Counted from the stretch's first letter, positions 7,835 through 16,237 are shown. The stretch: 64,000 bases of DNA from Claveliimonas acetigenes (GCF_025567385.1 NZ_JAOQJU010000013.1:29954-93953); one strand, 5' to 3'. Made by a program: numbers and translations. Notes: generated by a model not told the origin, from the letters alone.

Positions 7835-7908
7835 CGACCCAGAAGAGACTCGAACTCTCGACCTCCGCCGTGACAGGGCGGCGCTCTAACCAACTGAGCC
7901 ACTGGGCC
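7835..7908 (-). tRNA. tRNA-Asp (anticodon GTC)
   Basis: A 74-nt cloverleaf. Acceptor GGCCCAG pairs with CTGGGTC, the discriminator is G as expected for Asp, and the anticodon loop CTGTCAC gives GTC. Confidence 0.95.
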
Positions 7909-7914
7909 TTGTAA

Positions 7915-7988
7915 TGGACCTTCGGGGACTCGAACCCAGGACCGATCGGTTATGAGCCGATTGCTCTAACCAACTGAGCTAAAGGTCC
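7915..7988 (-). tRNA. tRNA-Met (anticodon CAT)
   Basis: A 74-nt cloverleaf with anticodon loop CTCATAA. The acceptor GGACCTT pairs fully with AAGGTCC and position 1-72 is a normal G-C pair, so this is an elongator-type tRNA rather than an initiator. A lysidine-modified tRNA-Ile(CAT) cannot be fully excluded from sequence alone. Confidence 0.9.
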
Positions 7989-8015
7989 AAAACAAAAAGT
8001 CCCTTATAGGAACTA

Positions 8016-8088
8016 AGCCGATGATCGGACTCGAACCGATAACCTGCTGATTACAAATCAGCTGCTCTGCCAATTGAGCCACATCGGC
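8016..8088 (-). tRNA. tRNA-Thr (anticodon TGT)
   Basis: A 73-nt cloverleaf. Acceptor GCCGATG pairs with CATCGGC, the anticodon arm is CTGATTTGTAATCAG (TGT), and the T-arm is complete. This is the intact copy; its 5' half is duplicated upstream in the repeat at 8089-8306. Confidence 0.95.
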
Positions 8089-8306
8089 ATGATGTATCTG
8101 AAGGCAGCTGATTTGTAATCAGCGCTCTGCCTTCGATTGACGCGGTCAATCTCACTGAATTGAGCCACATCGGCATGATGTATTCCGAAGGCAGCCGATT
8201 TGTAATCAGCGCTCTGCCTTCGATTGACGCGGTCAATCTCACTGAATTGAGCCACATCGGCATGATGTATCTGAAGGCAGCTGATTTGTAATCAGCGCTC
8301 TGCCTT
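8089..8306 (-). repeat. Tandem 86/87-bp repeat built from tRNA-Thr pieces
   Basis: Two and a half copies of an 86-87 bp unit lie directly upstream of tRNA-Thr in the direction of transcription. The shared CATCGGCATGATGTA block starts at 8082, 8168 and 8255. Each unit carries the first 17 nt of tRNA-Thr (GCCGATGTGGCTCAATT), then a hairpin GATTGAC-CGC-GTCAATC. Next comes GAAGGCAGAGC, joined to an inverted copy of the anticodon arm (GCTGATTACAAATCAGC) and closed by CTGCCTTC. No unit can fold into a whole tRNA because the T-arm and 3' acceptor strand are missing. The copies differ by only a few bases. Confidence 0.85.
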
Positions 8307-8322
8307 AATACTTGATAACGAA

Positions 8323-8394
8323 TGACTCCACCGGGAATCGAACCCGGGTTACCGCCGTGAAAGGGCGATGTCTTAACCGCTTGACCATGGAGCC
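8323..8394 (-). tRNA. tRNA-Glu (anticodon TTC)
   Basis: A 72-nt cloverleaf. Acceptor GGCTCCA pairs with TGGAGTC, the anticodon loop CTTTCAC gives TTC, and the T-arm is GGGTTCGATTCCC. It is the first tRNA after the array promoter. Confidence 0.95.
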
Positions 8395-8400
8395 ATATAA

Positions 8401-8435
8401 ACTTCGGTCACTATTATCTCCACAGCGACCGAAGT
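8401..8435 (-). other. Leader hairpin of the tRNA array transcript
   Basis: ACTTCGGTC (8401-8409) and GACCGAAGT (8427-8435) are inverted repeats between the promoter and tRNA-Glu, so the primary transcript begins with a stable hairpin. It is probably removed during tRNA processing. Confidence 0.5.
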
Positions 8436-8437
8436 CT

Positions 8438-8466
8438 ATGATAGCATATAACTAATTATTTTGCAA
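8438..8466 (-). promoter_or_regulatory. sigma-A-type promoter of the tRNA array
   Basis: On the minus strand TTGCAA (8461-8466), a 17-bp spacer and TATCAT (8438-8443) with TGC directly upstream of the -10. The predicted start is near 8431, upstream of tRNA-Glu. Confidence 0.7.
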
Positions 8467-8494
8467 TAGTTTTTATTAATTTTTTATTTCTCAA

Positions 8495-8648
8495 AGTTCA
8501 GCCATAAGTCGGATTGTGGGTGAATCATGCTTGCATGAATGAACACACGATCCGGCTTATGAGCGGAGCGCCATTTTATGAGCAAAAATAGCTGCATAGC
8601 AGCGGAGAAGCATCGCAGATGTGTTTTGCGAATGGCGCGGGCTGAACT
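8495..8648. repeat. 154-bp structured repeat, copy A
   Basis: Bounded by 9-bp perfect inverted repeats AGTTCAGCC (8495-8503) and GGCTGAACT (8640-8648). Inside are two further imperfect stems, one from CATAAGTCGGATTGTG with CACGATCCGGCTTATG, the other from GCGCCATT with AATGGCGC, so the RNA could fold as a three-way junction. A copy with only a few substitutions lies at 42778-42931. Both copies sit a few bases past the stop of an SLH glycosidase gene on the minus strand. Confidence 0.9.
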
Positions 8649-8657
8649 AATACTTTT

Positions 8658-11600
8658 TTATTTCTCAAACTTTTCCATAAATCTCTGGATAATGATTGCA
8701 CATTCCGCACGGCTCGTGCCTCCCTGTGGGTCAAGACGATAGGAACCGTCTTCGTTTTCTTTTCCAGCAATGATTCCGTTGCCTACCGCCCACTTCATTG
8801 CATCTTCTGCGAACTCCGTTACCTTGTCAGCGTCTGTAAATGCGCTGATATCGGTTGGTTTTTCGGATTTGTACTTTTTGTAATTCGCATAGCGGTACAT
8901 CATGGTTACCATCTGCTCGCGGGTAATTGGATCATTCGTTCCAAAGTATCCGGAATCTGTATAACCCGTAACAACTTCTGTTTCGGCCGCCCAGGTAACT
9001 GCTTTTGAATAGAACTGTCCATCCGGTACATCCGGGAACTTCGCCTCATACTCTACTTTCGGTTCCCCGTTGAGACGGTAAAGAATCGTTGCAAACTGTG
9101 CACGTACCAGTGTTGTGTATGGCGCGAAATGCGTATCATCCATACCCGTCATAGTTCCTTCGTAATAGTTGTAAGCCACTTCATCGTAGAACCAGTCATT
9201 TTCTACTACGTCTTCATATGGAAGTTTTTTCCATTGCAGAGCCTTTGCCGCTTCGTCAAGCGCTGCAGCCGCATCATCAATTTCTTTCTGCGTTGCGGCC
9301 GTATCTGCAAATACTTCTTCTGCCTTCTTCAAAGCTTCTTCGTAAGCTGCCCAGCTCGCTTCTGAATAATGATCCTTCTTAGTATCCGGAACTGCATTTT
9401 TGATTGCCGCCTCAAGCTTCTTCTTGTCTGTATCATTCGGTTTCGCTGCTTCCTTCACTGTAACCTTAAAGGTAGCTATCTTTCCTTCATATGTTACTGT
9501 TACTGTCTGCTCTCCGGTCTTATTCTTATCATAACCGCTTACTTTGCAATCCGTTACCGCAATATCTTTTGTTGTATCGTCGCTGTATTTTGCAGTAACT
9601 TTCATTCCGTCAAGGTTAAGCTCTTCTCCTGCTGTGTACTCTGTCTTCGTCGGTGCTGTTACCGTAATGGATTCTACCACAACCGGATCGTCTCCATCCT
9701 CCTGTCCTACATAACCTTCCGCGTAAACTGCTGTCAGCTTTCCATCCTTCACACTAAAATCATATCCGCCGGATTCCAGCACGAATTTCGCCGTTTCCAA
9801 TCCATTGTGCTCTTCCATGCCTTCATAGGACATACCGGTCAGCGCCTCGAAACCGTCCAGTGCGTTCTCTTTTACAGGGAGATACAGAACTGCCGTTGTA
9901 TTTGCCGGTATTACCGTATGGTAGGAGGTAAGTTCGCCATCTGTACTCTTCCACTGAGATTCAATCTTTCCATAATAAGATTCGTAAGAAGCATCCACGG
10001 AATGAATACGTTCTTCGTCGTTATATTTTTCTCCTGTGTCAGGCGTCGGCTGTAAAATAATATTCTTGAATCCCGGATTTTCTTCGTCCGCGGCAATCCC
10101 CGCCATGTAACGGTACATCCATTCTACCACAGAACCGTATGCATAGTGATTAAAGGAGTTCATCTCGCTGTCGCCGAATCCCACGCCCGGCGTATAGGAA
10201 TTCCATCTCTCCCAGATGGTCGTTGCCCCTGCTTTTACTTCAAAGAGCCAGGACGGTTGTTCATCCTGAAGGAGCAGATCATAGGACACATCGCTGCTTC
10301 CTATATCTGAAAGCACCGGCGTGATTACATTGGAGCCAAGGAACCCAACCGCAAGCGTATTTTTCCCATAATTAGCCCGAATACTGCCTGCTGCCGGATT
10401 TTCATTTTTAATATTCTCTATCAGCAGCTCTTTCGCCGCATCACGCATCTCGTCACTGTCATAGAATCCCAGTTTCAGCATCCAGAGCAGCGCTGTCTGG
10501 GAATTATCCTCCCAGGTTCCGCCTTTTCCTGCCCACCACATGAACTGGTATCTCTGCATATCTCCTGTACCTGATTTAATCACAAGATTACCATCGTTAA
10601 ATGTTACATGTGTCTTTAAAAAGGTCTCCTTAATATCTTCAAACTGCTGCTCATAAGCCGCCTGCTTCTCCGTATTGCCCAGGACGCCCGCAATCTTCGC
10701 CATCAACTGTGCCATATAACCATAGTAATAGTCAGAAATAACTTCTACCGAAGTTCCCTGGAAGGACAGCCAATCGCCATAATTTCTGTCGGCTCCCAGA
10801 TCAATCGGCGCCTGGTTTGCGCCTCTTTCATGCGCCTTCATATAATCCATATAGTGAACCATCGCATCCCAGTTCTCTTCCAGAACAGAAGTATCTCCGG
10901 TCTGGCTGTAAAGCACCCATGGATCAATAATCTCTACGTCACTCCAGCCTGCCGCCCAGGTACTGAAGTATCCGTTCATATCGTCAAATACGGAAGGCGT
11001 ATATCCTTTTATCAGCGTATTTTCTGACAAAATGTCCTGAATCTCATTCAGAAATGCCACGGAGTTAAAATTATAAACTGCCGTCTGTGCAAATGCCTGT
11101 GTGTCTCCGCTCCACGCCTGCCGCTCATCACGCTGCGGGCAATCCGTAGACGTCGTAAAATAATTACTCATCTGTCCGTATAAAGTATTGGAGAACAATT
11201 TATTTACATTCGCATTATTTGTCTCAATATTTCCGGTCTGCTCTGTTATGGATGAGAGCGCCTTTGATTTTACAGAATAAATCGTCACGTCATCCGTTGC
11301 AGTAAATTCTATGTACTGATATCCAAAGAAGGACATCGTTGTCTGATAATGCTCTTTCCCGTCTCCGGCAAAGGTATACTTAACCGCCGACCTTGCATTT
11401 CTCAGGCTCTTCTGGTAAATAGAACCCTTCGGTCCGTCCGCCTGTGTAGCGCCGTTTCCGGAAGCGCTTCCGTCATTCAGCATTTCCGCAAACCGCATGG
11501 TAAGTCGGGTTCCCCGCTCAGCCGCAAATTCCACCTCTGGGATAGCTGTCATATTCTGTCCCAGATTTACGATCATCGTCTGTCCCTTTTTCAGAGTGAT

Positions 11601-13925
11601 TCCGTCCCCAAGGATATTTTCTCCCTCGGAAACAGCCTCATATTTTCCTGCATACAGAGCATCCTCCGGCTCTTCGTATGCATAATATTTATCTACATTT
11701 ACTTCGCCGCCTGCCAGAGAAGAATTGGCCGCCTGTCCGGTGTAAAGCACGCAGGATACCGGTTCTTTTGAAAACTTGTCAATAATTTTGCCCGGTGTCG
11801 CCGCCTGCGCACGTATCTCGCCGGAATAAGTGGTGGTCGACATGGCCGTCTTTCCTGACAGCACCGTATTCTTCAGCGTACCCGCATCCAGTTTTGAAGC
11901 ACCGTCAATATCTTTCCAGGTCTTACCGCCGTCTGAAGACGTCTGGATAGAATAGATTTTCGCATAGTTCGGGCAAACTCCGTAATAAATAGATTCCTTG
12001 TCCGTACGTGCGTACAACTTCATACCCGAGAAGGTAACCGCCTGGTTAAAATGAAAATCAATGGTAATCGGATTGTCCTCCATATCCAGGACTTCATTCC
12101 CATAATCCAATATCTCCGTGGTAAAGCCCGCATTATTCTTCAGGCCATAGTCTCCGTCTGTCAGGTTCGCCGCACTCCACTGGGGAGCCGATTCAAAATT
12201 TCTGGATATTGTTGGAGTAACTCCTGCCGCCACATTTTTCTCAGCAGAATCCAGAAGTTCCAATTCCATAATCTGCAGACGATTCTCATTATCCTCCATA
12301 ACCGCCGGGCCTACCGCATAGACGGCAACTCTCACATCCTGTGCTGTCACTTCCCCGAAATCTGCCTCAGAATAGACTCCCTCGCTGTCCGTCTCCGGAT
12401 AGCTGACAGTATTGCGCAGGCTATCTACCTGATAAGTATCCACAGTCGTCCAATCTGTCCCGTTTTCCGAAACCTTCAGGCTGTATTTCTTCGGATAGTT
12501 GACGCACTCATTTCCGCTGATTGGTTCTCCCTTGATTCGCGGATAAATGTCCAGACTTTCCACAGACACTGCACTGTCAAATGCAAATTCAATTGTAATC
12601 GGTGTTTCCAACGTAAAAGAGGTCTGTCCGCTTGCCACCTGCTCTGAGGAATATCCTCTGTCACTGTCAATTCCGTAATCTCCATCTGTCAGATTACTTT
12701 CTGTCCACTGCGTTCCCCATGTAAATGTATTGGATACCTTCGGTGCAAGCCCGCTCACCACATTATTTCCCTGGGAATCCTTAAGCTCCAGCTCCATCAT
12801 CTGCAGACGGTTCTCGTTATCTCCCTTTGTGCCGGGTCCGATTTCTTCTACAACAAGCTGTGCATATTTTACATTTTCCTGTGCCGCAAATTCCTGATGA
12901 ATCACAGGAGTCTGCGTATCATTCCCCTCTGTCAGGGAATTCACCCACGCGCTGTCATCGTAACCTGCTTTCGTGAAATCACCCAGTTCTTCTGCTATAC
13001 GCGCGTCGTAATCTTCACCATAATATACTCCGTTGGCAGTAATACCGCTGTCCAGTGTTCCCTTCCAGTCAGTCGTATTGGTAACAATGTCTTTCACCGT
13101 ATCGTCCGCATAACGAATCCGGAGCATCGCCTTCACCGCAGGCTGTGCGGATGTGGCGCCGATATTCGTTCCGCCGTTTCCGTCATTCCACCCGGTTCCT
13201 CCAATCACGGAAACCACGGCTGTATCCTGCTCTTCCAGCATGGAGGTTACATCATAAGCCTGATAGCCCATACTGATATTTCTATTGCCGTATCCCGGGT
13301 TCATGTGATGATAAACGGTCTCACCGTCTTCCTGCACACCTGCCCGGCTTCCATTTACATATGCCTGATATGCACCAATCGCCGTAATATAAAGTCTTGC
13401 AGATTCTACCTTGCCATCCAGCTTCTGTTCTGTTCTGAAAACCGGGGCCGCGGAACTTTTATTCATACGGATAAACGCCGCATTTTTCCATGCCTGCTGA
13501 TTTGTAACTCCTGTCTCAAATGAAGCCGTACCGGATTGTACTTCACTGCCCGTCTCTGTCCAGACTTTCACCGTCCAGTCATAAGCCGTACCTTCCGCCA
13601 GTGCCTCGCCTCCATAAGATATACCGACAGACTTGTCATTCTCAACTTTGCCGCTGTCCCATACGGCTTTCGATGTGCCGCTCTCTGTAACCTGAATCTG
13701 ATATGCCGTCTGTTTCGTACCAATTCCATTGGACTCCAGCTTCCATCCAAAATGCACGGAATCTGTTTCAATGCCAATGGGATTCGCCATATACTCCGTC
13801 GTCATATCAGAGATGCTGATTCGCACATCATCTGATACTGCCGCCGATGCAGTCACAGGCATAACACTAAAGAGCAGACAGATTGACAGAAAGAATGCCG
13901 CTGCTCTTTTCCATTGCTGCTTCAT
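8658..13925 (-). CDS. SLH-anchored GH78 alpha-L-rhamnosidase (1755 aa)
   Basis: A secreted multidomain enzyme that removes terminal L-rhamnose from pectic or glycoside substrates. A signal peptide covers residues 1-28 (VTASAA). The N-terminal rhamnosidase beta-domains follow, interrupted by two discoidin/F5-8C-like modules (about 350-680) that share NENRLQxMELEL and LTDGDYG motifs. The GH78 (alpha/alpha)6 domain is about 790-1330; CPQRDERQAWSGD carries the conserved acidic cluster of the family. A Big3 domain (about 1440-1510), a FIVAR helical domain (about 1515-1580) and three SLH repeats ending at the C-terminus anchor it to the cell wall. GGGAGGAG precedes the ATG. It appears monocistronic, with its own extended -10 promoter and repeat A at its 3' end. 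Confidence 0.93.
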   Translation of the reverse strand: MKQQWKRAAAFFLSICLLFSVMPVTASAAVSDDVRISISDMTTEYMANPIGIETDSVHFGWKLESNGIGTKQTAYQIQVTESGTSKAVWDSGKVENDKSVGISYGGEALAEGTAYDWTVKVWTETGSEVQSGTASFETGVTNQQAWKNAAFIRMNKSSAAPVFRTEQKLDGKVESARLYITAIGAYQAYVNGSRAGVQEDGETVYHHMNPGYGNRNISMGYQAYDVTSMLEEQDTAVVSVIGGTGWNDGNGGTNIGATSAQPAVKAMLRIRYADDTVKDIVTNTTDWKGTLDSGITANGVYYGEDYDARIAEELGDFTKAGYDDSAWVNSLTEGNDTQTPVIHQEFAAQENVKYAQLVVEEIGPGTKGDNENRLQMMELELKDSQGNNVVSGLAPKVSNTFTWGTQWTESNLTDGDYGIDSDRGYSSEQVASGQTSFTLETPITIEFAFDSAVSVESLDIYPRIKGEPISGNECVNYPKKYSLKVSENGTDWTTVDTYQVDSLRNTVSYPETDSEGVYSEADFGEVTAQDVRVAVYAVGPAVMEDNENRLQIMELELLDSAEKNVAAGVTPTISRNFESAPQWSAANLTDGDYGLKNNAGFTTEILDYGNEVLDMEDNPITIDFHFNQAVTFSGMKLYARTDKESIYYGVCPNYAKIYSIQTSSDGGKTWKDIDGASKLDAGTLKNTVLSGKTAMSTTTYSGEIRAQAATPGKIIDKFSKEPVSCVLYTGQAANSSLAGGEVNVDKYYAYEEPEDALYAGKYEAVSEGENILGDGITLKKGQTMIVNLGQNMTAIPEVEFAAERGTRLTMRFAEMLNDGSASGNGATQADGPKGSIYQKSLRNARSAVKYTFAGDGKEHYQTTMSFFGYQYIEFTATDDVTIYSVKSKALSSITEQTGNIETNNANVNKLFSNTLYGQMSNYFTTSTDCPQRDERQAWSGDTQAFAQTAVYNFNSVAFLNEIQDILSENTLIKGYTPSVFDDMNGYFSTWAAGWSDVEIIDPWVLYSQTGDTSVLEENWDAMVHYMDYMKAHERGANQAPIDLGADRNYGDWLSFQGTSVEVISDYYYGYMAQLMAKIAGVLGNTEKQAAYEQQFEDIKETFLKTHVTFNDGNLVIKSGTGDMQRYQFMWWAGKGGTWEDNSQTALLWMLKLGFYDSDEMRDAAKELLIENIKNENPAAGSIRANYGKNTLAVGFLGSNVITPVLSDIGSSDVSYDLLLQDEQPSWLFEVKAGATTIWERWNSYTPGVGFGDSEMNSFNHYAYGSVVEWMYRYMAGIAADEENPGFKNIILQPTPDTGEKYNDEERIHSVDASYESYYGKIESQWKSTDGELTSYHTVIPANTTAVLYLPVKENALDGFEALTGMSYEGMEEHNGLETAKFVLESGGYDFSVKDGKLTAVYAEGYVGQEDGDDPVVVESITVTAPTKTEYTAGEELNLDGMKVTAKYSDDTTKDIAVTDCKVSGYDKNKTGEQTVTVTYEGKIATFKVTVKEAAKPNDTDKKKLEAAIKNAVPDTKKDHYSEASWAAYEEALKKAEEVFADTAATQKEIDDAAAALDEAAKALQWKKLPYEDVVENDWFYDEVAYNYYEGTMTGMDDTHFAPYTTLVRAQFATILYRLNGEPKVEYEAKFPDVPDGQFYSKAVTWAAETEVVTGYTDSGYFGTNDPITREQMVTMMYRYANYKKYKSEKPTDISAFTDADKVTEFAEDAMKWAVGNGIIAGKENEDGSYRLDPQGGTSRAECAIIIQRFMEKFEK

Positions 13926-13958
13926 AAATTTTTCTCCTCCCTACTTTTCTTGCAGAAC

Positions 13959-13967
13959 ATTATATCA
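13959..13967 (-). promoter_or_regulatory. Extended -10 promoter of the GH78 gene
   Basis: On the minus strand TGATATAAT (TG-N-TATAAT) lies 34 bp upstream of the ATG at 13925. No good -35 is seen 17 bp upstream, which fits an extended -10 promoter. The same arrangement recurs at 31397 and 42701. Confidence 0.55.
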
Positions 13968-14047
13968 CTTTTCTCCAAAACATTCCATGCGCTTTTTTAT
14001 TCATTTTTGTTAAATATTTTGCACTCATTACTATTCAAATCCGGACT

Positions 14048-14152
14048 GTGGAGCAGTCACCCCACCCGCATAAGCAGTCTTAGCTCCGTCAGGAGTAAGA
14101 CTGGAGTATCGAAGATACGACGAGTGCGCATGCTGGTGGGGTGCTGTGAATG
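14048..14152. repeat. Structured hairpin element C (3' of alcohol dehydrogenase)
   Basis: Outer arms CAGTCACCCCACC (14054-14066) and GGTGGGGTGCTG (14135-14146) enclose GTCTTAGCTCC/GGAGTAAGAC and GTATC-GAA-GATAC hairpins. It has the same three-way-junction layout as the 154-bp repeats but a different sequence. It begins 16 bp past the stop of the dehydrogenase gene and upstream of the GH78 promoter. Confidence 0.6.
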
Positions 14153-14167
14153 GTAACTTGCACTTTT

Positions 14168-15340
14168 CTATACAAGACTCTCCCGCAGAATCTGTACAAT
14201 TTCCTCCCGGTCAAGTACTTTGTATCCTCCTGGCATGGCAAGTGTTACGTCAGCAATTCCTTCAATCATTGCTTCATCGGCTCCCAACTCACGGATATTC
14301 ATCACAAGTCCCAGCTCTTTCATCCAATTCTCCATTGCCGCAAGTCCTTCTTCTGCAACCTGGCGGTCATCCTTTCCTTCCGGATCCACATCCCATACAT
14401 TTACCGCAAAACGCTTAAATTTCGCCAGCCCATAAGGCAGAATGTATCGATAATACGGCAGAGAAACCGCAGCAAGCGTCATACCGTGGGTCGCATTGGT
14501 GTAACCTCCCACTGCCTGTCCCAACATATGAACCATCCAATCAGTAGTTTTTCCTTTTGCCACCAGCGTGTTCAGTGCCCATGTTGCCGTCCACATAATA
14601 TTGCTCCTCGCCTCATAGTCCTGCGGATTCTCATTCGCAATCCGACTGGAATGTAACAGAGATCGCATCAGTCCTTCACTGATGTAATCACTGGTATTGT
14701 CATCCTCTCCCGAAAAGTACTGCTCGCAAATATGGTTGAAAATGTCATAAATACCGGAAACCATCTGATAATGCGGCAGGGTCATGGTATAGCGGGGATT
14801 CAGAATCGAAAACTTCGGCATAATCGCCTCGTCTGCAAAAACATGGCCGATTTTCTGCTTTGTCTCCTGATTCGTTATCACAGAACCAGCGTTCATCTCC
14901 GAACCAGTTCCTACCATTGTCAGCACACACCCCACCGGAATCGTCTCACATTCCGGTTCTTCAAAACGAACATAATACTTCTGCCACGGATCATCTTCAC
15001 AATGAACAGACACAGACACCGCCTTTGCATAATCGCAGACCGAACCACCGCCTACGGCCAGAATGAAGTCCGCTTGGTGATTTCTTGCAATCTCAACACC
15101 CTCATACAATTTGGCAAGGGTAGGATTGGGCATAACACCGGAAATCTCCGCAACCTCTTTCCCATTTTTCTTTAAAATAGAAACAACTTCCTCATAGATT
15201 CCATTCTTCTTAATTGAGCCGCCGCCATAGATTAATACTACATTGCGCCCATATTTTGGCAGTTCCGTATTCAGCGAATTCAGAGAATCTTCTCCAAAAT
15301 AAAGTTTGGTAGGATTACAATAAGTAAAATTTCCATTCAT
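14168..15340 (-). CDS. Iron-containing (type III) alcohol dehydrogenase
   Basis: A 390-residue enzyme of the BDH/YqhD-like NAD(P)H-dependent group, which interconverts aldehydes/ketones and alcohols. The nucleotide-binding GGGS is at 97-100 with Asp103. The metal ligands expected for the family are all present: Asp199, His203, His271 and His285. The length is typical. The start ATG at 15340 follows AAAGGAGAG. It is transcribed divergently from a MerR-family regulator, and its promoter has the 19-bp spacer of MerR-activated genes. A role in reducing a toxic or fermentative aldehyde (as for AdhR-controlled genes of B. subtilis) is inferred. Confidence 0.93.
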   Translation of the reverse strand: MNGNFTYCNPTKLYFGEDSLNSLNTELPKYGRNVVLIYGGGSIKKNGIYEEVVSILKKNGKEVAEISGVMPNPTLAKLYEGVEIARNHQADFILAVGGGSVCDYAKAVSVSVHCEDDPWQKYYVRFEEPECETIPVGCVLTMVGTGSEMNAGSVITNQETKQKIGHVFADEAIMPKFSILNPRYTMTLPHYQMVSGIYDIFNHICEQYFSGEDDNTSDYISEGLMRSLLHSSRIANENPQDYEARSNIMWTATWALNTLVAKGKTTDWMVHMLGQAVGGYTNATHGMTLAAVSLPYYRYILPYGLAKFKRFAVNVWDVDPEGKDDRQVAEEGLAAMENWMKELGLVMNIRELGADEAMIEGIADVTLAMPGGYKVLDREEIVQILRESLV

Positions 15341-15385
15341 AATTCTTTCTCTCCTTTGACAGTTCTGTTTTTATTTGTTAAAATC

Positions 15386-15416
15386 ATTGTAGAACGTAAA
15401 CCTAACTTTAGGTCAA
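15386..15416 (-). promoter_or_regulatory. MerR-type promoter and operator of the alcohol dehydrogenase gene
   Basis: On the minus strand TTGACC (15411-15416) and TACAAT (15386-15391) are separated by 19 bp, not 17. The spacer holds part of the dyad ACCTAA-CT-TTAGGT (15400-15413). An over-long spacer spanned by a dyad is the hallmark of promoters activated by MerR-family untwisting. The likely regulator is encoded divergently at 15480. Confidence 0.8.
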
Positions 15417-15479
15417 GATTATTTTTCAAAAAACTTTGCACAAAGGTGCTATAAACAGCAACTGCACAGGAGGATGAAT

Positions 15480-15929
15480 ATGTATACAATCGGACAGGTA
15501 TCTGAGATGTTTGGACTGCCAATCTCAACACTGCGCTATTACGACAAAGAAGGACTCTTTCCAAATATAAAGCGCACTTCCGGGATCCGCAGATTCGGTG
15601 AAGCAGAACTTGAAACCCTTCGGGTTATTGAATGCCTGAAAAAGTCAGGTCTTGAAATCAAAGACATCAAACAATTTATAGAATGGTGCGGTCAGGGCAG
15701 CGAAACTTACCCACAGCGCCGGGATCTGTTCATAAGGCAAAAGGAACAGGCAGAAGCCGAGATTGCACGTATGAACCGCGTTCTCGCCATGTTGAAATAC
15801 AAATGCTGGTATTATGAGCAGGCAATCAAAGACGGAAACGAGGAGCGGCTTCGCTCTCTCACTCCGGAGACCATGCCGGAAGAAATCCGGGATATTTATC
15901 AATATGCACACTTTGACAACTTTAATTGA
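15480..15929 (+). CDS. MerR family transcriptional regulator (AdhR-like)
   Basis: A 149-residue regulator. MYTIGQVSEMFGLPISTLRYYDKEGLFP is the canonical MerR winged-helix start (residues about 1-70), followed by a long dimerisation helix (about 75-120). The ATG at 15480 is chosen because AGGAGG (15468-15473) directly abuts the alternative ATG at 15474 but is six bases from 15480. It shares a 140-bp intergenic region with the divergent alcohol dehydrogenase gene and probably binds the dyad at 15400-15413. Two cysteines (in IECLKK and WCGQG) could be effector-sensing, but the effector is unknown. Confidence 0.92.
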   Translation: MYTIGQVSEMFGLPISTLRYYDKEGLFPNIKRTSGIRRFGEAELETLRVIECLKKSGLEIKDIKQFIEWCGQGSETYPQRRDLFIRQKEQAEAEIARMNRVLAMLKYKCWYYEQAIKDGNEERLRSLTPETMPEEIRDIYQYAHFDNFN

Positions 15930-15932
15930 AAC

Positions 15933-16040
15933 TTAATTCTCCTGCTCCGCAAGCATAACTTTAATAAGGTTTGTCTTATCTACATAGTAAAAACCTTCTG
16001 TCTGCAGCTTTTCAAAATTCTCAATACCAATGGGCAGTTT
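15933..16040 (-). pseudogene. Fragment of an AAA-ATPase-like / PD-(D/E)XK protein
   Basis: A 35-codon in-frame remnant reads KLPIGIENFEKL and then YYVDKTNLIKV before a stop at 15933. This matches the N-terminal signature of the AAA-ATPase-like (DUF1703-associated) family, normally more than 500 residues. There is no start codon with a ribosome site, and the P-loop region is absent. I regard it as a decayed remnant. Confidence 0.65.
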
Positions 16041-16129
16041 ATTTTTCTATTGTACAGAAATATTATGGAAAACCTACCGCCATTTTTTCATTCTCTGTAC
16101 CCTTTCCACTGCCCGGCTCATTCTGCATT

Positions 16130-16237
16130 TTACTTAAGCAACTGCCAAAGTTCCTTCCGGTCACTGTCGGAAACGCTTAATACCTCCGCTTCTACCAGCT
16201 TCGCATATGCTGCTGTCAAGTAAGGATCAAAGATTTT
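16130..16237 (-). pseudogene. C-terminal coding remnant, unknown family
   Basis: An open frame with no start and ending in TAA at 16130 reads DPYLTAAYAKLVEAEVL followed by a Ser/Asp-rich stretch and KELWQLLK. It is helix-like and continues upstream toward the dinD remnant without a start. It may be the end of a lost gene; I do not recognise the family. Confidence 0.35.

Noticed and set aside
8051..8263. Open frames with internal amino-acid repeats over the tRNA region
   Set aside because: They run through tRNA-Thr and its 86-bp tandem repeat; the repeated peptides only mirror the DNA repeat. There is no ribosome site.
9369..10055. Long plus-strand frame opposite the GH78 gene
   Set aside because: Antisense shadow of the SLH/Big3 coding region; Cys/Arg/Phe-rich composition and no ribosome site or family signature.
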